Made by a program: the position numbers and the translations under genes. A stretch of DNA of 7,742 nt from Planctomycetia bacterium (GTDB taxonomy: Bacteria; Planctomycetota; Planctomycetia; Gemmatales; Gemmataceae): the NCBI GenBank assembly GCA_022616395.1, contig JAKEEV010000615.1, positions 1-7,742 on the forward strand, read 5' to 3'. The notes under the pieces are model-generated. The model was not told where the DNA came from. It saw only the letters and a list, made by a program, of their open reading frames with translations, and did not search any database. Positions 1-6,432 of this stretch are shown here, piece after piece (the stretch's first letter is position 1; each line of letters opens with the position of its first letter).

Positions 1-2080
1 ACCCTTCGGGCGCGTTGACGGTTTGCTTGTCGAGCGCGGTGACGAGTCCTTCGAGCGCCTTCTCGCGTGCGGTCGCGTCCTTCAACTTCGCAACAAACTC
101 GATGCACAACTTGAGGTCGGATGCTTGCCCGGTAGCGACGAGCCGGCGCATCACACGCGGCACGATCTGATCGCGCACAAACTCGTTCTTCGGCGCCTCG
201 TCGGCCAGCCACGCGAGTTCATCTTCTAACGAGCCGCGACCGCCAGGGAGCGGTTCTTCGCCTTTCTCCTTGTCCTTCCCCGCTCCCTGGCGGTCGCGGC
301 TCGTTAGCGACTTCTCGTAAGCGATCCACACCAGTTGCGATATGACCGGGTCTTTCGCGTCCTCCTTGCGGGCCATCAGCGCGCGAACGAGCGGTGTCAC
401 GTCGTGCTTATCGGAAAGCCGGATCGCTGCGGAGGCGAGTTCGCGGCGAACGGCCGCAGACTCGATTTCCTGCGCCACCTTTGCCATCGCGTTGATTGTT
501 TCGGCTTTCAGCCCCTCTCTCTGAGAAACGGTTCGCACCATGACGGCTTGATAGACGCTTGACCGGGTCGTCTCACGTAAGAAGCCCTTCGTGTTGTGGA
601 TGTTATCAGTGAAAACGGCTTGGTAACGCTTGGTCTGGGTCGCGGCGTGTAACCACATGAAGTGAGGGTAGATTTCGTCCAACTTCCTCCATACCGCCTC
701 ATCGTCGGCACTGGCGCGCTCACCGAGAAGCCGCAGCGCCGTCCGTGAGTGGTACGGAGTGTCGCCCTCAAGCAGTTTGATCAGTTCCTTGTCCGTCTTC
801 TTCCCCAGATCCTCCGGCTTCTTCGTCTTCGTGCCCTTCAGTTGAATGCGGTAGACGCGGCCGTGGTCGTAGTCCCACGCATCGGGAGGAGTTTGGTGGC
901 ACGGGTGCTGGTCGTGCCAGTCGATGAGATAGATGTCGCCCGCTGGTCCCCAGCGAAGATTGATCGGTCGGAAGTTCTTGTCGCCGCTCACGAGGAAGTC
1001 GTCGCCGCGGCTGGCGGTGTATGTGCTGCCGTTGGGTTTCAGAATGTTCTGCTTGATGCTGCAACCGTGGATGCTGCCGAAGATCACGCTGTTCTGGAAC
1101 TTCTTGGGCATGTGAGGAACATCGAGCGAGAGTAACCCCGCGTGCGCCCAACCACTTTCCTTGTGGAATGTGTGGTCGCAGATTTCGTTGAGGTAGCCGT
1201 AGACGTAAGGATTGAAACTCGCTCCCGCTTGCCGACGATAGATGCCTCCGGGGACGATGTGATAGAGGTGTGGAATCACGCAGCAGCACAGGATGAATTG
1301 CCCGTCGGTGTTGCGCCAGTCCATGCCCCACGGGTTACTCGTGCCCTCCGCGAACACCTCGAACTTCTTCTGCTTGGGGTGATACCGCCACACCGCGGCG
1401 TTCATGCGCGTTTCGGGACCATCGGCAGCTTTCACGTTGCTTTGTGTGAACACGCCATGCAAGCCATAGAGCCAGCCGTCCGGTCCCCACTGGAAAGTGT
1501 TGAGCGTTTCGTGCGTGTCCTGGCTTCCGAAGCCCTTCAACAGCACTTCAAACTTACCCGGTTTGTCGTCCTTGTTCTCGATGTACCACAGATAAGGTGC
1601 GGCACCGACAAACACGCCGCCGTGACCGACTTCGATGCCCGTGCAGAGGTCGAACGCGCCGAGTCCGGCCTTCTTCCGCTCTTCGGGAACCGGAAAGTCC
1701 TTCCCCTCCGCGAAGACCGTGCGCTTGTCGCAGTCGCCATCGCCGTCGGTGTCTTCAAGGATCACGATGCGGTCGCGCGGAGCTTTGCCCTTTGGTGTGC
1801 GCTTCGGGTACTCGAAGCACTCGACGACCCACACGCGGCCTTTCTCGTCGATGGTGAACGCGACGGGGTTGGTCACCTGAGGTTCGCCCGCGAAGAGCTT
1901 CACCTCGAACTCGTCGGCGACCTTGAACTTCTTGACCGTTTCATCCGCCTTCCAGTAAGGCTGACCGGACCCTTTGCGGTTATCGAACCCGAACTCTTTT
2001 TGCGCGAGCAGGGGCCGTGCGTGTGCGGTGGCGAAGAGCGAGACGAGCGCGAGGCAAAACGCGAGGGAGAGTCGGCGCAT
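1..2080 (-). CDS. Exported PVC-type membrane-bound dehydrogenase-like beta-propeller protein (3' end outside window)
   Basis: The frame is open from the ATG at 2080 to the window edge: 693 residues, C-terminus missing. A signal peptide occupies about residues 1-26 (RR, then a hydrophobic stretch LSLAFCLALVSLFA). Residues about 50-415 look like the propeller domain of the planctomycete 'membrane-bound dehydrogenase' family. Seen there are AFTIDEKGRVWVVE (74-87), a calcium-loop-like LEDTDGDGDCDK (108-119), WGPDGWLYG (198-206), NPWGMDW (249-255), CCCVIPHLYHIVPGG (265-279) and WGPAGDIYLIDWHD (377-390). From about 425 onward it is helical and HEAT-like, as in relatives that end in a PVC-type cytochrome c domain. 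No CxxCH is visible here, so a haem domain, if present, lies beyond the edge. The substrate is unknown. AAGGA at 2094-2090, 9 nt before the ATG, supports the start. Residues 592-618 come from a palindromic insertion (see that entry). Family assignment is from remembered motifs. Confidence 0.85.
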   Translation of the reverse strand, partial: MRRLSLAFCLALVSLFATAHARPLLAQKEFGFDNRKGSGQPYWKADETVKKFKVADEFEVKLFAGEPQVTNPVAFTIDEKGRVWVVECFEYPKRTPKGKAPRDRIVILEDTDGDGDCDKRTVFAEGKDFPVPEERKKAGLGAFDLCTGIEVGHGGVFVGAAPYLWYIENKDDKPGKFEVLLKGFGSQDTHETLNTFQWGPDGWLYGLHGVFTQSNVKAADGPETRMNAAVWRYHPKQKKFEVFAEGTSNPWGMDWRNTDGQFILCCCVIPHLYHIVPGGIYRRQAGASFNPYVYGYLNEICDHTFHKESGWAHAGLLSLDVPHMPKKFQNSVIFGSIHGCSIKQNILKPNGSTYTASRGDDFLVSGDKNFRPINLRWGPAGDIYLIDWHDQHPCHQTPPDAWDYDHGRVYRIQLKGTKTKKPEDLGKKTDKELIKLLEGDTPYHSRTALRLLGERASADDEAVWRKLDEIYPHFMWLHAATQTKRYQAVFTDNIHNTKGFLRETTRSSVYQAVMVRTVSQREGLKAETINAMAKVAQEIESAAVRRELASAAIRLSDKHDVTPLVRALMARKEDAKDPVISQLVWIAYEKSLTSRDRQGAGKDKEKGEEPLPGGRGSLEDELAWLADEAPKNEFVRDQIVPRVMRRLVATGQASDLKLCIEFVAKLKDATAREKALEGLVTALDKQTVNAPEG
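226..307. repeat. 82-bp palindromic element inside the coding sequence
   Basis: Two perfect 28-nt inverted arms (226-253 and 280-307) flank a 26-nt pyrimidine-rich centre. The element lies wholly within the propeller-protein gene and adds about 27 codons (residues 592-618, containing SRDRQGAGKDKEK and PLPGGRGS) without breaking the frame. The added peptide is Gly/Lys/Arg/Pro-rich and unlike the helical sequence on both sides. This resembles protein-coding palindromic elements such as those of Rickettsia; membership of a repeat family in this genome is inferred. Confidence 0.85.
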
Positions 2081-2173
2081 GGGAGATCATCCTTCGAGAG
2101 TAACGGCGTGAAAGATGATGGTACGCGAGCAACAGGAGAGATGGAAGCGGTTAGCGGCGCAGGCGAAGAGAAA

Positions 2174-2356
2174 CCCCTCACCCGCCGCTTTTCGCGAAGC
2201 GAGGCGCTTCGCGGCGGCGACCTCTCCCCAGCGGGGAGAGGTGGGAGTAATGCGCTTTTTGTGTGGCTTTGAGAACATGCCAATCACACCCACCTCTCCC
2301 CGCTGGGGAGAGGTCGCCGGAGCCGAACGAAGTGAGGCGTACCGGCGGGTGAGGGG
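2174..2356. repeat. Facing pair of REP-like palindromic elements
   Basis: Two copies of one element lie in opposite orientation. The inner arms are perfect 31-nt inverted repeats (2215-2245 and 2289-2319) around a 43-bp spacer. Each contains its own small hairpin, CTCTCCCC next to GGGGAGAG. The outer ends match again over 14 nt (2174-2187 and 2343-2356, CCCCTCACCCGCCG and its complement). Between inner and outer blocks the two copies differ. The layout (conserved ends, variable middle, internal hairpin, head-to-head pair) fits a REP/BIME-type repeat. Confidence 0.8.
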
Positions 2357-2384
2357 TCTTCTCCGACTGCAAACCGCATGAACG

Positions 2385-2419
2385 CGAAAGCCCCGTGAGA
2401 AAATCTCACGGGGCTTTCG
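2385..2419 (-). terminator. Intrinsic terminator of the thioredoxin-like selenoprotein gene
   Basis: A perfect 16-bp stem (2385-2400 with 2404-2419) closes on a 3-nt loop. The stem has a run of four G-C pairs bordered by AAAG/CTTT. It starts 39 nt after the stop codon at 2459 on the minus strand. The T-rich tail is short and partly inside the stem, so termination strength is uncertain; the symmetric hairpin could act in both directions. Confidence 0.75.
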
Positions 2420-2458
2420 TTACACTGCGACTCTTGCGCGGCAGTCGCGGGGTTGTTG

Positions 2459-3496
2459 CTACGGTTTGATCGGAGCCAGTCCGTTCGGAGGGACCGGACC
2501 GTTGGGGGGAAGCAGCGGCTTCACCGGCTTGATGCCGCCCGGCGGAAGCGGCTTCACCGGTTTGAGCCGGTTGCCGTCTTTGTCCACCCAGGTGAAGGGC
2601 TGAACCACGTTCACGGGCTTGGTCGAAATCTTCTCGCCGAGGATGTTCTCGAACACCGTGCCATAGACGCGCTCGATGGGAACCAGCGAGTGCGCGGCCA
2701 TGATCTGGTGAACGAGGCTCTGGTTGGTCACAACGACCTTGCGGCCCTTGCCGTCAAGCGCGATGCGGTTACCCGGCGCGGTCGCGGCGGCCTTCTGCAA
2801 CTCCTCGAACTTCTTCTCTCCCAGTGTCACGTCTGGGCCGTCGATTGGCGGAGGAGGAAGTTTGGGAGCCAGCGGTCGGCCGGTTGGATCGCGGTAGGTC
2901 AGCGCGTCCTTCTCGTCCATCGGGTCCGGCGGATCGTACGTGATCGCTTCCACCACGATGCCGAAATCCTGCTTCAGTTTCGCGGAGTGAGCCTTGCGGA
3001 ACAACTCCTTGAACTTGGCACCGTCTCCCTTGCTCTTTTCGATGCACTCTTTCGCGGTCTCGACGACCCACTTCGCTTCACGCAGGAACGTCTGGGCATT
3101 GACCGGGCCGGCGACGCAGTGCAACACGCGGCCATCCGGAGCGCAGAAGTAAGCGGCGACGTTTCCGCCCTGCTTGTTCCCGTTGACGATCTGGAAGGTC
3201 GCGACCTTCTGATACGACGACACAAAGAACTCGTTGACGTACTTACCCACGGCGGGGTTGTTCAGAGCGCCCACACGGAGCGCTTCAGCGTTGTTTCAGG
3301 TCAGGCCCGGGTCTTCAAAGTGCCCGGACACGTGCAGAACCATGACGAGCTTCTGCTCTTTCTTCGCGATTGCGGCCGCTTGCTTCGGGGTGTCCACGAA
3401 GTCGATCTTCGTGCCGTACCCACAGCTCTCGGCCGCTACGGCAGGTGCCGCCAAGAAGGCGACCGCCGCCACTCCCCATAACCTCGCACATCGCAT
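2459..3496 (-). CDS. Exported thioredoxin-like protein, candidate selenoprotein (UGA = Sec at codon 67)
   Basis: Read through one in-frame UGA (3298-3296), this is a single 345-residue protein ending at TAG 2459-2461. Residues 1-22 form a signal peptide (MRCARLWGVAAVAFLAAPAVA). Residues about 33-150 look thioredoxin-like: the strand KLVMVLHVSG (49-58), then FEDPGLT-U67-NNAEALR, then VGKYVNEFF, YQKVATFQIV, and GNVAAYFCAPDGRVLHCVAGPV, which resembles the strand-turn-strand end of the fold. U67 sits shortly after the first core strand, near where thioredoxin-fold proteins carry their redox cysteine, but without a CxxC. Other cysteines are C25, C118, C127 and C151. The second half (about 160-311) is of unknown function, and the tail (312-345) is Pro/Lys-rich with repeated KPVKPL and PPNG. 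The ATG at 3496 is preferred because GAGG (3506-3503) lies 6 nt upstream; a TTG at 3514 is a less likely start. A redox role in the cell envelope is inferred. The alternative is a nonsense mutation or sequencing error leaving a pseudogene. Confidence 0.8.
3266..3284 (-). promoter_or_regulatory. Putative bacterial SECIS element
   Basis: The mRNA segment AGCGCUCCGUGUGGGCGCU begins 11 nt after the UGA. It folds as AGCGC/GCGCU, one bulged U, then CC/GG, closed by a GUGU loop. Counting the U of UGA as 1, the loop G and U are at 23 and 24. From memory, E. coli fdhF likewise has a bulged U and a critical loop G23-U24 bound by SelB. The bulge here is at position 20, not 17. The fold is read from the sequence; function as a SelB site is inferred. 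Confidence 0.8.
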
Positions 3497-3516
3497 GATA
3501 CACCTCGCTTTCAAAC

Positions 3517-3600
3517 CAGTGATCAGTCATCAGTGATCAGTAATCGGTGTTCGCCACTCTTCCTGGAAACTGATTACTGATCACTGATGACTGATCACTG
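3517..3600. repeat. 84-bp palindrome with perfect 29-bp arms
   Basis: Perfect 29-nt inverted arms (3517-3545 and 3572-3600) built from repeats of TGATCAGT-like units surround a 26-nt centre. It fills most of the 116-bp gap between the first-window-proximal serpin stop (3613) and the selenoprotein start, ending only about 10 nt before its ribosome binding site. In RNA it would form a very stable hairpin that could terminate serpin transcripts. It could equally be a mobile palindromic repeat; its composition is more AT-rich than the flanking genes. Confidence 0.85.
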
Positions 3601-3612
3601 ATTACTCACTCC

Positions 3613-4866
3613 TCACTTCGCAGGCGGGCCCAAGTAGCGACCCTGGAACAGAGTCGTGCCGGTTTTGTTGTCGCGAATGGCAAACGCGAACGGCCGGTCG
3701 GCTCGGAACACCTTCGGCGGTGGCGGGGCACCGGGATTGCCGACCACAACGGCGGTCGCGGCGGCTGCTTCGGTGCCTTCCTCGTTCACATCCACAAACG
3801 CCTTGTGAAGCACCGCCGTGATAAACAGCTTCTCCATCCCGGTGTGCATCCCGCTGAAGTCGGCGGTATTTGGGGCGAACGCGGCCTTCATTCCCAGGTT
3901 CATCAAGATCGGCTTGAGCGAGAAGTTGCTCTCTACCTTGAACTTCGGCAGGTAGACTTTCACTTCCTGCTTCTTCAACTTCGCCGCGGGGATGTTCTCG
4001 GGCAGGTGGCTCAGACGATGCACCGCGTCGGGAGTTTTCGGCAGGAAGATGAGCATCGAGAGTTCGTTGCCCGAATATGGCAGTTCCAACACTTCGTACG
4101 GCTCGCCCTTGCGGAAAACGAAGTTGTTTCCCGTGCCATAGTTGAACTCGCCGGTCAAGTGCATCATCGGCACATCGACTTTCGTCTTGCCATCGTCGAG
4201 CGTGAACGGCGCGTCCTTCGTATTCTTCTTGTCGAAGGTGTATTGCCAGGTGCCCTTGAAGTAGATCGCGTTGGTGAGCACCATTCGCGTCAGCGCGTCG
4301 ATGATTCCTTCGGGAATCAGTTCCTTGATCTTCTCCTTCGTCTCTTTCTCGACCCAGGCGTTAATCCGCGTGCGCGCTGCTTCAGATTTGGCGAAGTCCA
4401 CCTCGACCACACCCGCCCCGTAATGCTTGCGGGTGAGTTCCATGAACTCCTTTCGCCACGGATAGCCTGCTTGCGCCCAGATAGCATTCGCAGTGGTCAG
4501 TTCATATCCGCGTTTCTTCTTCGCATCAGTCGCGTTGATGTGCTTGAGCAACTCACCGAAGTTCGCGTGCGGGTCGTTTGGCAGGCGAAGCGCCTGTTGC
4601 ATCTCTTCGAGCGTTTTTCCGCGTGCCCCGGCCGCGGTCATTGCCAGCGCCGTCTCGATGCTGAAGGGCGAGAAGAACAGACTCCCCTTTTCGGCTTTCG
4701 CAAGTTGTGTGTGCAGGTCGCCCGCGAACGTGTTGATCGCTTTGGCCAGTTCCTTCGCGTCCTTCGCTGGCTCCGCGCTCAGTCCGAGCCGCGCACAGAG
4801 CGCGCCGGCGGCCGCGGCTCCTGAAAGAGCAAAGAACCGTCTGCGGGAGAGAGGAACCGCGTGCAT
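3613..4866 (-). CDS. Serpin-family protease inhibitor (Tat-exported), paralogue 1
   Basis: This is a full-length 417-residue serpin. Residues 1-30 carry a twin-arginine signal, LSRRRFFALSG (6-16), followed by an alanine-rich hydrophobic stretch. Serpin landmarks in order: FFSPFSIETALAMTAAGA (64-81), NAIWAQ (127-132), TRMVLTNAIYFKGTW (193-207), VLELPYSG...LSMLIFLP (259-276), LPKFKVES (306-313), LGMKAAF (324-330), HKAFVDVNEEGTE (354-366) and FRADRPFAFAIRD (387-399). The hinge EEGTEAAAAT (362-371) has the small-residue pattern required for loop insertion, so it should be inhibitory. By the usual 17-residue spacing the scissile bond falls near N377-P378-G379, in a Pro-rich loop (GAPPPPK). That is unusual and makes the target protease hard to predict. 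It is closely similar to the neighbouring serpin throughout. The Shine-Dalgarno is weak (ACGAGA), a degraded version of the other gene's AAGGAG. Confidence 0.95.
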   Translation of the reverse strand: MHAVPLSRRRFFALSGAAAAGALCARLGLSAEPAKDAKELAKAINTFAGDLHTQLAKAEKGSLFFSPFSIETALAMTAAGARGKTLEEMQQALRLPNDPHANFGELLKHINATDAKKKRGYELTTANAIWAQAGYPWRKEFMELTRKHYGAGVVEVDFAKSEAARTRINAWVEKETKEKIKELIPEGIIDALTRMVLTNAIYFKGTWQYTFDKKNTKDAPFTLDDGKTKVDVPMMHLTGEFNYGTGNNFVFRKGEPYEVLELPYSGNELSMLIFLPKTPDAVHRLSHLPENIPAAKLKKQEVKVYLPKFKVESNFSLKPILMNLGMKAAFAPNTADFSGMHTGMEKLFITAVLHKAFVDVNEEGTEAAAATAVVVGNPGAPPPPKVFRADRPFAFAIRDNKTGTTLFQGRYLGPPAK

Positions 4867-4911
4867 CGGAATGTCTCGTGGTTGCCGGGCGAACTCTGGC
4901 GCACTGTCAAT

Positions 4912-4971
4912 GGTAACAATCTACCGACGAACTCGCACGCGAGATGGATTTGCCAGTTACAGAAGCGTTAC
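4912..4971 (-). promoter_or_regulatory. Conserved upstream block of serpin paralogue 1
   Basis: About 60 bp here match 6433-6491 upstream of the other serpin: GGT(A/T)AC, then CCGACGA, a GCGAGA-type core, GTTACAG and GCGTTAC on the plus strand. Both blocks end 45 nt before their start codons. On the coding strand the far end reads GTAACGC..CTGTAAC, a near-direct repeat. A shared promoter or regulator site is inferred; leftover similarity from the duplication is the alternative. Confidence 0.6.
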
Positions 4972-4981
4972 CCCGTGTCAG

Positions 4982-5104
4982 GTGAGCGTCGAGGCGTAAG
5001 ACGGTGTTTGTGAGCGTCGAGCCGTTAGGCCGACGGTGTTTGTCAGAACCGTGAGGCCGACGGTTCTGTTGGTATTACCGTCGGGCTTACGCCTCGACGC
5101 TCAC
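4982..5104. repeat. Composite palindromic repeat between the two serpins
   Basis: Outer inverted arms of 19 nt (4982-5000, GTGAGCGTCGAGGCGTAAG, and 5086-5104) are perfect. The pairing resumes as ACGGT (5001-5005) with ACCGT (5077-5081) after a 4-nt gap on one side. Inside is a partial direct copy of the arm (GTGAGCGTCGAGCCGTTAGG from 5010) and a separate hairpin, CAGAACCGT/ACGGTTCTG (5044-5052 and 5060-5068). It begins 8 nt after the serpin 2 stop codon, so its RNA could fold at that transcript's 3' end. Confidence 0.8.
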
Positions 5105-5112
5105 AAACACGA

Positions 5113-6387
5113 CTATTTTCCCAGGTAGCGTCCGAGGAACAACACGGCGCCGGTTTCGTTTTCGCGAATGGTGAACACAAACGGCCGGTCGGCTCGGAAG
5201 ACCGGAGGCGGTTCCGGAGCGCGAACCAGTTCGCCGATAATGACGCCGGTCGCAGCCGCCGCCTCGCTTCCTTCTTCGTTCACATCCACGAACGCCTTGT
5301 GAACCACCGCGGTGATGTAGAGATCCTTCCCGTTGGGCGACATGCCGGTGAAGTCCGCGTCTCCCGCGTTGAATGCCTTCTTCATGCCCAGGTCGATGAG
5401 CGGCGGCTTGAGCGCGAAGCCGCTCTCCACCTTGAACTTCGGCAGGGAAACGACCACCTTCTGTTCCCGCAACTCCGGCTTGCCGAGTTTGTCGGCCGAC
5501 AGCCAGCGCGTTAATCGGTTGATACCGTTGGCGGCTTTCGGCAGGTAGATCAGCATCGAAAGCTCACCGCCCGCGTATGGCATCTCCAGCACCTGCACCG
5601 GATCGTGGACGCGGGCGGGCATGTCGAACTCGCCGTAGTTGAACTTCGAGGTGATGTTCATCAGCGGCACATCAGTCTTCGTGCCATCCGCTCGAATAAA
5701 CGGCGCGTTCTCCGTCAACTTCGGGTCGAACTTCGTCTGCCAGTCGCCCTTGAAGTAGATCGCGTTGGTCAGCACCATTCGCGTTCGGGGGTTGAGAGCA
5801 TCCTTGGCGATCAAGTCCTTGATCTTCTTGCGCGTCTGCTCTTCCACCCAGTCGTTGATTTGCTTTCGAGCGGCTTCGGGCTTGTAGAAATCGGTCTCGA
5901 CCATCCCCGCGCCATAGTGCTTGCGAGTCAGTTCCATGAACTCCTTGTGCCAGGCGAAATCCTTCTGCGCCCAGATCGCATTGGCGACCGAGAGTTCGTA
6001 CGGTCGGCGACAGCGCTTGGCATGCAGACCGCTTCCGTTGAGCCGGTCGATCAACTCGCCGAAGCCCGCGTGTGGATTGGTTGGCAAGTGGAGTGTTTTC
6101 TCCATCTCGCTAAGCGTTTCGCCACGCGCACCGGCAGCGGTCATCGCGAGCGCGGCCTCGATGCTGAACGGAGAGAAGAACATGCTGTCCTTCGTGTCGC
6201 GAGAGAGCCGCTCGTGGAGATCGGCCGCGAACTGGTTGATGGCACCGGCGATTCCATCCGCAACTGGAACCGAACTGGAGTAATCGATAGCGGGGCAGGC
6301 ACTGGCACGCGAAGCGAGCAATCCGCCGGCCGCAAGCGCTCCGGTGAAGCCGAGGAACCGACGACGGGTCAGGCTGGACTGATGCAC
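5113..6387 (-). CDS. Serpin-family protease inhibitor (Tat-exported), paralogue 2
   Basis: From the GTG at 6387 this is a 424-residue serpin. GTG is chosen because AAGGAG (6401-6396) lies 8 nt upstream and the N-terminus MHQSSLTRRRF then aligns with MHAVPLSRRRF of paralogue 1; a TTG at 6414 would place the start upstream of this ribosome site. A twin-arginine signal covers 1-30, ending ASA-C31, which could be a signal peptidase I site or a poor lipobox. Landmarks: FFSPFSIEAALAMTAAGA (70-87), NAIWAQ (136-141), TRMVLTNAIYFKGDW (202-216), LPKFKVES (315-322), HKAFVDVNEEGSE (363-375) and FRADRPFVFTIRE (397-409). The hinge EEGSEAAAAT (371-380) fits an inhibitory serpin. Strict spacing puts P1 at L387 (ELVRAP), but R389 two residues on would suit a trypsin-like target. 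A Cys and several Arg (AKRCRRP, 123-129) are absent from the other copy. In bacteria, exported serpins probably block foreign or own secreted serine or cysteine proteases. Confidence 0.95.
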   Translation of the reverse strand: MHQSSLTRRRFLGFTGALAAGGLLASRASACPAIDYSSSVPVADGIAGAINQFAADLHERLSRDTKDSMFFSPFSIEAALAMTAAGARGETLSEMEKTLHLPTNPHAGFGELIDRLNGSGLHAKRCRRPYELSVANAIWAQKDFAWHKEFMELTRKHYGAGMVETDFYKPEAARKQINDWVEEQTRKKIKDLIAKDALNPRTRMVLTNAIYFKGDWQTKFDPKLTENAPFIRADGTKTDVPLMNITSKFNYGEFDMPARVHDPVQVLEMPYAGGELSMLIYLPKAANGINRLTRWLSADKLGKPELREQKVVVSLPKFKVESGFALKPPLIDLGMKKAFNAGDADFTGMSPNGKDLYITAVVHKAFVDVNEEGSEAAAATGVIIGELVRAPEPPPVFRADRPFVFTIRENETGAVLFLGRYLGK

Positions 6388-6395
6388 GGGAAAGT

Positions 6396-6401
6396 CTCCT
6401 T
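6396..6401 (-). promoter_or_regulatory. Shine-Dalgarno deciding the GTG start of serpin 2
   Basis: AAGGAG on the minus strand lies 8 nt before the GTG at 6387. The matching place before serpin 1 reads ACGAGA. The aligned leaders (ACAAGGAGACTTTCCC-GTG and CCACGAGACATTCCG-ATG) support these two codons as the equivalent starts. Confidence 0.75.
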
Positions 6402-6432
6402 GTGTTGTCGGCAACTCAAAGTGGCTGCCGTT

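Larger units (their letters stand above)
2081..2458. other. Intergenic region with promoter space for the propeller gene, repeat pair and terminator
   Basis: This 378-bp stretch between the selenoprotein candidate and the propeller gene has no credible gene. It contains the intrinsic terminator (2385-2419) and an inverted pair of REP-like elements (2174-2356), leaving only about 90 bp (2081-2170) of unique sequence before the propeller gene. The promoter is probably there, but I could not pick a convincing -35/-10 pair. A weak hairpin (GCGACT 2427-2432 / AGTCGC 2443-2448) lies just after the selenoprotein stop codon. Confidence 0.6.

Noticed and set aside
894..902. Haem-binding CxxCH in the propeller protein near HPCHQ
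   Set aside because: Only a single Cys precedes the His (residues 392-396, HPCHQ); CxxCH is not met. The CCC cluster at 265-267 is also not followed by His at the required place.
1142..2272. Long plus-strand open frames opposite the genes (also 2453-3481, 3805-4824 and 5605-6510)
   Set aside because: They mirror the minus-strand genes in a GC-rich genome, are rich in Arg/Val/Leu/His without domains, and cross palindromes and gene ends.
2459..3274. A separate 271-residue protein beginning at GTG 3274
   Set aside because: It would lack the signal peptide and the first thioredoxin strand, which lie directly upstream in the same frame. No ribosome binding site at good spacing precedes the GTG, which lies inside the bSECIS loop-side sequence.
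4903..4908. TTGACA on the minus strand as a -35 box for serpin 1
   Set aside because: No acceptable -10 hexamer follows at 16-18 bp, and the matching position before serpin 2 is not conserved.
4982..5104. Short CRISPR array
   Set aside because: Repeat units are few, unequal and partly inverted, spacers are not of uniform length, and no cas gene is near.
3613..6387. The two serpins and the selenoprotein as one operon
   Set aside because: Same strand, but gaps of 245 and 116 bp hold strong palindromes, and each serpin has its own conserved upstream block. Read-through remains possible for the selenoprotein.
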